From the NCBI RefSeq assembly GCF_949987535.1, contig NC_080068.1:83353254-83417253 (forward strand): a stretch of DNA of 64,000 nucleotides. Reading direction: 5' to 3'. Position 1 is the first letter of the stretch. Each line of letters begins with the position of its first letter. The notes beneath the pieces were generated by a model that searched no databases, was not told where the DNA came from, and worked only from the letters and a program-made list of their open reading frames with translations. The stretch is from Balaenoptera acutorostrata. Its lineage: Eukaryota > Chordata > Mammalia > Artiodactyla > Balaenopteridae. The position numbers were made by a program, and so were the translations under genes. Positions 57,421 through 64,000 of this stretch are shown piece by piece.

Positions 57421-57539
57421 TATGTTCCTCATTTTCCCTACTGATATATAATAGGTTCAAAATACATAATTTCTGCTGGATGCATAGATGAATTAAATAA
57501 AATCAATTACCCTGGTTAAAAAAAAAAGAACTTATAATT

Positions 57540-58180
57540 CAGAATGTGCAAAATTTCTAAGAATATTCATTATAGCTCTGCTAATAATAGCAAACAATTA
57601 GAAACTAAATAAGTATTAAATAAAAGAGTGATTAATTAAATAATATATTAACACATGGATTATTTTATATTAATAGATCAGCCAAATCCTGTCAGACTGC
57701 TAGATGTGTAGATGAACCTAGCAAAGACACGGAAAGTGCCAGTGTGCCTAGCCTAGGTATCCAACTCTCAAACTGATGGGGTAAATATATGTTTATTTTG
57801 TATGCCACTAAAGATGGATTTTTGTTTGTTATGCAACATTATTATTACAATAATAACTGACGACACATATAACTGACAGAACACTAAGTAATCAAAGATT
57901 TTAGAAGTTTCTTTGTATCTATTACAAAGAAAAAAGTGAAAGAACCACTGAAAAAGAAAGTCTAATGGCCAATAAGCTAAAAAGGATGTGTAATATTAGA
58001 AATCAGGGAAATTCAAATTTAAATTACAAAGAGATACTATTATATATCTATCAGGTCTGACATCGTGTATTAGCAAGAAAGTTCCAAGCAGTGGGGACTC
58101 TCCTTACTGTTGGTGAAAGTGTAAATTGCTATAACTTTGGAAAATAACTATCATTTATTTATTACCTAATGAGGTAAAAA
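57540..58180 (+). mobile_element. Possible ancient L1 ORF2 fragment, sense
   Basis: 'ctaatggccaataagctaaa' (57962), 'aatcagggaaattcaaattt' (58001) and 'ctccttactgttggtgaaag' (58098) follow the order of the ORF2 C-terminal region in old L1s. 57721-57880 does not match and may be a separate insert. Confidence 0.5.
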
Positions 58181-58199
58181 TCCATATACCCAATATCTA

Positions 58200-58520
58200 A
58201 TCAATTGTACTTCTAACTATAGATCCTTTGAATTTCTATAAAAATTTCAGAATCAGCTTGTAAATTTATGTTTTCAAAAACCTAGAGATTTAGATTGGGG
58301 TTGCATTGCATTGATAGATAAATCTGAAGAGAACTGACATTTTCACAGTATTGAATTTCTATCTATACCGTATATATTTCTATTTTTTTAGGTTTTTCTT
58401 TTATTTCTCCCAGCAATGTTTCATAGTTTTCACTATGGAAGTCTTACATTTTGTTAAATTTATCCCTCAGTATTTCATGTTTGGGGATGCTATTGTAAAG
58501 GGTATTTTTAAATTTTTATA
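58200..58520 (-). mobile_element. Ancient L1 ORF2 fragment, antisense
   Basis: 'ctttgaatttctataaaaat', 'gggttgcattgcattgatag', 'tttcatagttttcactatgg' and 'taaatttatccctcagtatt' are typical of antisense old L1 ORF2. It may be the distal part of the element at 55660. Confidence 0.7.
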
Positions 58521-58875
58521 TTCAAATGCTACATAATAGTGAATGTATGTGTGTATTGTATGTGGAGGGGGTGTGTACATATGTATGTGAGTGTATGTAT
58601 ATACAAACGCAGTTTAGAGTACCCTTGTTTTTAATCTCAATTGCTCAGAACTGCATAAATATACTCCTTAGTTCATGGTACAGTCTCACAAGCTCATCAC
58701 TGATCCCTGCATAGCATATATATTCCATGTATATATGTATGTATTTTTAACAATATAATAAGTACCCTCTAATCCACCTCCCAAAACAAGACTTCACTGG
58801 CATTAAACTATATCTAATCACATGGTCTCCTGCCTTCAAAACCCTACAGACTGCTTGTTCACAATCAAGGTACCC
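58521..58875. other. No gene; TG-rich stretch
   Basis: 58540-58610 has interrupted tgtatg repeats. Nothing else recognised. Confidence 0.45.
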
Positions 58876-58879
58876 TTCA

Positions 58880-59640
58880 TTGGAAAGAGGTAAGTAAAGG
58901 GATGGAGAAGGTACAGAATTTGGGAGCGGACTGGAGAGGGTGAGGAAGTTCACTTGATTTCTTAAGTTTAGAAACAGTCTGAGTCAACTTTTCATCTACA
59001 GTTGGGAGGAAAGTAATTTTCTCAATGTTAAGCTTAGAGTCCTCTAGATACCAATTAAAATATGCTTCCCACTCATTTTGTCTAACTCTGATATTTTTTC
59101 TAGTGGTGTATGAAGATAGACTAATTTGGGAATTTTGAGAACTCCCCACCTTGGGCAATGTAAATTTAAATAGTCCCGGGTCAAATGGACCCATTTAGAT
59201 AAGTAGTTACAGGACAGGGGTCCACAGGTGTTAAATATAAAGCCAGCAGAGGTTCCTCGGTGGGGTGGGGGGGGTGCATCTTCCTTTAAATTCTTCCTGT
59301 AACAACTTCTCATTATTCTGAGAACTCACTAAAAGTAGAAAGAAATCCTGAAACCCAAATCTCTTACCAAGCGGTGAAGACAGAAAACCTGGAACCTGAA
59401 TCACAAGGTGGAAAAACCTTGAACCCGAATCTTGAGATAGAAAAACCTAAAAGAAATCCTCAAATAAGGACCTGAACCTCAACCAAATGGGAGGTTCGGA
59501 TCCAGGAGCACTCACCTTGCAGCTCTGATGCAACTGAAGAGAAGGCTGGACACAACGGGTTCGTGTAAGTACCATTCATAGAGTCAGAAAAGGTGCTGGA
59601 CTGCTGAGTAGGGGGTCACTCCAGATCCTGCCAACTACGC
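58880..59640 (-). pseudogene. Endogenous retrovirus leader and gag start, antisense
   Basis: Downstream (on the - strand) of a retroviral LTR, frames at 59313-59044 and 59194-58877 share a gag-like arrangement. A 'GPFDPGLFKFTLPKVG'-type segment resembles the Pro-rich matrix part of gammaretroviral gag, and 'VRQNEWEAYFNWYLEDSKL' follows. The leader (59640-59320) has repeated 'aacc(t)gaa' motifs. The two frames overlap through a frameshift. Pol and env are missing. Confidence 0.5.
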
Positions 59641-59644
59641 CAGC

Positions 59645-60065
59645 TATGTTCACCAAAATTTCAGAAACGGAGACCTGATTAAAATAAAGAGGTGTTTATT
59701 GGGGGACTTGTTAGGACTGCTGCCCCAGAGACACAGATTCAAGAAGCACTTAGATTGTGTTCCCCCAGACTACAAAATGGGGGAATCTATAAAGGCAAAA
59801 GCTGCAAGGCCACAGTTTGTTTCATAAGTTGTTTGTCAATAATTATAATTGGAGCTGGTAAGAAGTGAGGGTTCTTGTTAAGCAACAGTTGGTTGGAGTC
59901 TGAAATGACTGCATAGTTACAAGGAGGAACCTTGAGACCATAAGGCTGCAGCTTACAGATGTCATCCTGAATATGGCTTGGGGTGTCCTTGGGTTTGGTA
60001 CAGTTCAAAGAAAGTTCATGTCCTCAGTGGTGCAGGAATATGTCTGATCCCGGATCCTCAGTGGC
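59645..60065 (-). mobile_element. Retroviral LTR, antisense
   Basis: On the - strand: a TATA-like 'ctttatagattccccc' (near 59790), then a 'gtagtctgggggaacac' block, the poly(A) signal 'ccaataaacacctctttatt' (near 59690) and a U5-like end at 'ttttggtgaaca'. The PBS region 'tggcgtagttggcaggat' follows near 59630. I cannot assign the tRNA with confidence. Class I origin is likely. The U3 start is not clear. Confidence 0.66.
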
Positions 60066-60099
60066 TACCTGATTCCATTTTTGTATGCTTGAATGTTAA

Positions 60100-60562
60100 C
60101 TTTTATGGTCAAAAAAGGAGAGGGGAAGTCTTTAATGATGTGATTACGGATCTTGAAATGGGGAGATTATCCTGGATTATCTAAGCAAGCTGGTAATAAA
60201 GGCAATTAATTGTAACCTTAAAAGAGGAAGATAGAGATTTGACATACACACAGGAATAGGTAATATGAAAATGGAGCAGAGAGAGATTTGAAGATTCTGA
60301 CCTTGGAGACTGGAGTGATGTGAACATAAGCCAAGGAATGCTGACAGCCACCAGACGATGTAGGAAGCAAAGAATGGATTCTCCCCTAGAGCATGCAGAG
60401 GGAGTGTGACCCTGTGAACATTTTGATTTTGGTCCTGTGATACTGATTTTGGACTTCTGATCTCCAGAATGATGAGAAAATAAATTTCTGTTGTTTCAGG
60501 CCACCAAGTTTGTGATAATTTGTTACAACAGCTATATGAAACTTATATAGCAGAATATAGGG
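60100..60562 (+). mobile_element. MLT1-type LTR
   Basis: 'gtgattacggatcttgaaat', 'gagattatcctggattatc', 'gagactggagtgatgtgaac', 'gattttggacttctgatctc', 'gagaaaataaatttctgttg' (poly(A) signal near 60478) and 'gataatttgttacaacagc' are the MLT1 order. The antisense LTR on its left cuts into its 5' end. Confidence 0.75.
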
Positions 60563-62279
60563 TTATATAGGGTCGGCTGTGTGGCTCTTTTGGATACTCA
60601 GGTCAAGGAAGTCCCTGCTGCTCAAACCTAAAGTCTAAGAGCATGGAGACGGGATTGCAGGAGACCATGGTGGTTTGGGAAGACCAGCTATCATGGGAGA
60701 ACCACCGAGAGATGATACTGGATTAGAGGGGGATTAAAGGTTCGGCAATGAAGCTGCTGACAATCTGAGAGATTCAAGAGACTTTTAGGAGACAAAGCCT
60801 ACAATTCTTCTTACTACCCTGGATGTGAAAAATGAACAAGAGAGTTAAGAAGGATTCCCAGCTTGAGCAAAGAATGAGGTAATTGTTCCTGCCAACCATG
60901 GGAATTGGAGACATCAAGAAGAGGCTCTGTGAATTTTGAGGCCATAAGACCTGAAAATATTTAGTATTTTAAGATGACTTTGAATAATTTGAATAGAGCT
61001 GTTGAATAGCCATTTGGATTTATGAGTCTGAAAGCTCACAAGAAATGTCTAAGCTGGAGATGCAAGGTTTGGTCATTAAAACAATAAAATTAAAAGATGG
61101 AAGGTTTGGACATTGAAACAAGAAACTGTTGGGAAGTGATGTTGCTCTAAAGCCCTCCTAGCCCTGGTTAACACATTCTCATAATGGAATCAGAACTAGC
61201 TGGTAGTGGCATCAACCCCCGCCCCCCTTCAGCACACAGCAATCACCCTGCTCTCCCTCTTAGTGAAAAATGAGGGTTTATTTAAATAGTTGCATAAGGA
61301 AGCATTATCTTCTCCTCCAGCTTTATCTGGAGTAGCCCTCTGATGCCCAAACCCCTCTCATGGATGAGGAAATTCCTGAAACACCTCTTCAGGACTGTGC
61401 AAGACCACCTCCCACACAAGGCTGATTGTGGGATGAGGTCCTTCTGCACACTTCTCACAGGACAAGTCTTATAAAGCCAAGTTAAGGAAGATAATCATGT
61501 TGTTCACAGAATGATCATCATTATGAAACTCCTGTTAGACACTCACAATGCATAAGTCCTTATTAAAATGCAGATTTGGATAGGATCTGTGCCTAGGCTT
61601 AATTATATACTATAGTATGATTAATGAAAATATGATTCTTAAACACCATGCAAAAATGATTTTTCATCTAGCCCACATTCTTAGCTCCTGAAAGTCATCC
61701 ACTCATTCATTAATTTATTCAGCAAGTAGTTACTGAACAAGGTACCAAAAGAAAAAAAGTCACTGTCCAAAACAGTAGAGAATTGACTTGTAGACATGTA
61801 ACCTCAGTACAAGGCAATATACAACGAGAGGCAGGAGGAGCAGCATGGCAAAAAAAAAACAAAAACAAAAACAAGACGCTATAGACCTCACAAACCAGCC
61901 TCTATTTCAGAGGTTCCCAGATTTTGAATTTTATTGACCCTTACCAGTACAACAATAACAAAAACTTAGGGGTTGCCAACTTTCCATTTTTCCAAATAAT
62001 AAAACTTTAAAAATTACCCTCATAATTTCTATCATTTTATGAGATAACTTTCCTGAACTTTTTTTTTTTTTTCTTTTCCTGTTAGAGAGACAACCTCCCC
62101 AGCCTGTGGCAGCCTCAAAAGGGGATATATGAAGTCTTCGGGGAAGGCTGATCTAACCAGGTGTACACAATGGCCCTGGGGAGATTCTTCTCTTGTTCCC
62201 ACACACTATCAATCAATCATCAGCAAGTCCTGCCAGTTCTACTTTCAAAATATGACCAGGTTCTAAGCATGTCTCCTTA
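60563..62279. other. No gene; possible unnamed LTR-like or old repeat parts
   Basis: 60890-61140 ('gggaattggagacatcaag', 'ttatgagtctgaaagctcac', 'aagctggagatgcaagg') resembles an interspersed repeat I cannot name. 61850-61875 is A-rich. 61905-62150 begins 'cagaggttcccagattttg', which could be a hAT-type terminal sequence, but no second end was found. Confidence 0.35.
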
Positions 62280-62745
62280 CCTCCATTGCTTCCACCCTGT
62301 TCCAAGCCACCTTGTTCATCTCTCTCCAGGATGCAGTTGCCTCTGACCTGCCTTCCCTGTCTTTCCCCCTCAGTCTATTCTCAGCACATCACTTAGAGAG
62401 ATACCTGTTAAAAGTCAGATCATGTGACTTCTCCACTCAAAACCCTCCAATGGCGTCCCATTACACTCATGATACTACCCCAAGCCCTTACCATGATCTA
62501 CAAGGTCAACAAAATCCATCCCCACTATCTCCTATCACAGTCTCCCTCACTCTGCCCCAGACACACAGCCTCCTTGTTTTTTCACACACACTGAGCACAT
62601 TCCACTCCAGGGCCTTTATACTTGACGCTTATTGTCTGGATACCGTTATGGCCACGGCTTCGCTCATTCTGGTGCTCAGCTCAAATGTTACACTATCAGA
62701 GAGATCTCTTTTGTTTTGTGAATCACCTGTGGTTCCAGAACACTC
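62280..62745 (+). mobile_element. L2 (LINE-2) 3' region
   Basis: 'caaaaccctccaatggcgtc' (62439), 'catgatctacaaggtcaac' (62491), 'cagggcctttatacttgacg' (62608) and 'tcagctcaaatgttacact' (62675) follow the L2 consensus order in sense. An open frame of 148 codons here is accidental. Confidence 0.8.
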
Positions 62746-62833
62746 AGTAAGGATTTGACCTCAACCCTATTACGATCATTCATGCTAGTTGTTGGTGTTC
62801 TGACTTCTACTTGGAATCCTGGGAGACTCCCAT

Positions 62834-62990
62834 GCCAGAGCTTCTCAAATTTTAATGCGCACATGAACCAGAAAGACGACTAGTCTGTGCTTCTCACACT
62901 GCAACATGCAAATTCACTTGCAGATTCTGACTTAGATTCTGCATCCCAAACACATGTCCAGGAGATGCTGCTGCTGCTGTCCCCCTCCCA
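62834..62990 (+). mobile_element. MER5-like (hAT-Charlie) DNA transposon remnant
   Basis: 'cagagcttctcaaattttaa' at 62836, 'gattctgacttagattctgc' at 62924 and 'ccaggagatgctgctgctgc' at 62959 match the order of MER5A (cagaggttctcaaactt ... gtgatgctgatgctgctgg). Confidence 0.65.
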
Positions 62991-63179
62991 TATTTTAAGC
63001 GGCAGGGTTCTTAGGTGAGGAAACTCTGCCCCTCACCCCAGACATACAGGCCGAAGGCTGGGCCCCCACCTCTCTCTTCCCTACCAGTTTACTAGTTACT
63101 CCATGAGTCAGAGGGCGGTCAGCTCTTCCAGCCCCACGGATCTAACGACATGACAGCTGAGTCACCTTGGGGTACCAGC

Positions 63180-63436
63180 CCGTGGGGTGAACACTTGGCT
63201 GGACTGAGACGACTGCTCGTGGAACTTTACAAACCCCGCGGTTCTTTCCCACGCATGCGCACCACGCCCACCACGCCCACCACGCTCACGACCGCGCACC
63301 ACGCACCGGCCGCGCCGCGTACACACGCACCACGCAGGTTCAAGGTGGCGCCGCGGTGTAACCTGTTGTCAGCCCTTGGCACAGAAAGGGGCCTGTATAA
63401 GTTGAGAAAGCAGAGAAAACCGTGAGAGGAAATGAG
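63180..63436 (+). promoter_or_regulatory. Small CpG-rich block, candidate host promoter and first exon
   Basis: 63235-63360 is dense in CpG. It contains an NRF1-type palindrome 'gcatgcgca' (63253-63261), a short 'ccaccacgc' tandem (63261-63285) and 'caaggtggcgccgcggtg' (63340-63357), which is YY1-like. Downstream, 'aatgag|gtatgt' at 63431-63442 is a good splice-donor match. Together this looks like a CpG-type Pol II promoter with an untranslated first exon on the + strand. No TATA box is seen. No repeat family I know explains it. Confidence 0.42.
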
Positions 63437-64000
63437 GTATGTGTTCTGAGATCTGAAGGATGGGAGGGTTGGGGCAGGTGGAGAATGTAGGTGGTGTCTC
63501 TGACTGGGGAACAGGAAGTAAAAAGGAGCAGCTCACATTCAGGGACAGTAGGGTGGCAGAGTAGTGGGGGAACACTGTGATCTGAATGATCAAACCCCAA
63601 CCTGGGTACATTTAAACTGTCTGTTAAAAAGTTACAAAATAATAAGTACTTTGTTTCAATAAAATACCAATTTTAGGGAAGCATATATTGTTAAAAAAAA
63701 AAAAAGAAAGAGAAGGAAGGAAAGGGGAGAAAAAGCTCCTTCCTGTTCGCTGGAGGAAGGAAGAGTTCCCCCAAGTTCCCTTGGAGAGGGAACTGCCCTT
63801 CAAGAACTTTTAAAGGAATCTTCTAAGTTGTTTCACACCTGGTTATTTCAACAAAATATACTGGATCTTTTTATGGGCCGATAGTTTAAATTCAATTATA
63901 TAACATTCTCAAAATGTCAAAATTACAGATGATAGAGGTGGAAAGCCCATTAGTGCTTCCACATTAGGGGTACGGAGGTGGATGTGACTACAGAGGTAGC
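63437..64000. other. No gene seen; purine-rich tract
   Basis: 63691-63738 is an A then GA-rich run. The rest is unremarkable. If the CpG block is a promoter, this would be the start of an intron. Confidence 0.4.

Noticed and set aside
62312..62758. 148-codon open frame on the + strand
   Set aside because: It lies wholly within an L2 element read in its non-coding 3' part. Its length is chance.
1..64000. CRISPR array, bacterial operon or phage island
   Set aside because: No spaced direct repeats, no dense coding and no ribosome binding sites. All features are of a mammalian nuclear genome.

Overview
This is mammalian nuclear DNA with no convincing host protein-coding gene. It is AT-rich and built mostly of layered transposable elements. 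The lineage markers are artiodactyl-type L1 3' ends, tRNA-derived CHR-type SINEs (internal Pol III A and B boxes, 14-bp target duplications) and a mariner-derived mini-hairpin. I see no ruminant Bov-tA/BovB and no pig PRE-1 sequence. Together this suggests a cetacean or close relative; that is an inference from repeat content.

Layout. From 1 to 13.6 kb there are ancient L2 and LTR remnants and several L1 pieces: an antisense 3' end with target duplications at 2.0 kb, a head-to-head cluster of L1 3' ends at 5.0-6.6 kb, and an old decayed sense L1 at 6.65-9.45 kb. At 13.6-15.7 kb a younger, internally deleted L1 sits inside an older one. From 15.9 to 20.3 kb there is a decayed endogenous retrovirus on the + strand (pol, env, 3' LTR) split by an L1. 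From 20.3 to 30.5 kb there is sparse sequence with MIR, MLT1-like LTRs, three SINEs and old L1 ends.

The centre of the window is a full-length L1 at 33.13-40.58 kb. Both reading frames are open: ORF1 is 297 aa and ORF2 is 1272 aa, with endonuclease, reverse transcriptase and zinc-knuckle residues present. Its CpG-rich 5' UTR carries a 366-bp tandem duplication. Immediately upstream lies a related L1 (30.56-33.08 kb) that has only the 5' UTR and a broken ORF1, with a single copy of that module. From 40.6 to 48.2 kb older L1 pieces lie in both orientations.

From 48.84 kb there is a near-perfect mariner hairpin. An ERV-L-type provirus on the - strand follows (49.3-55.66 kb), with MLT2-type LTRs at both ends, a Leu-type primer binding site and decayed gag and pol. 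From 55.7 to 58.5 kb there are ancient L1 pieces. At 58.9-60.06 kb there is an antisense retroviral LTR plus gag start, then an MLT1 LTR, an L2 copy and a MER5-like element. Near the right edge (63.2-63.44 kb) a small CpG-rich block with an NRF1-type motif and a downstream splice-donor-like site is the only hint of a host promoter.

The intact L1 would supply the reverse transcription machinery used by itself and, by known biology, by the CHR SINEs. No other functional gene set is visible. All repeat-family names come from recognition by eye and memory, not from a database search.
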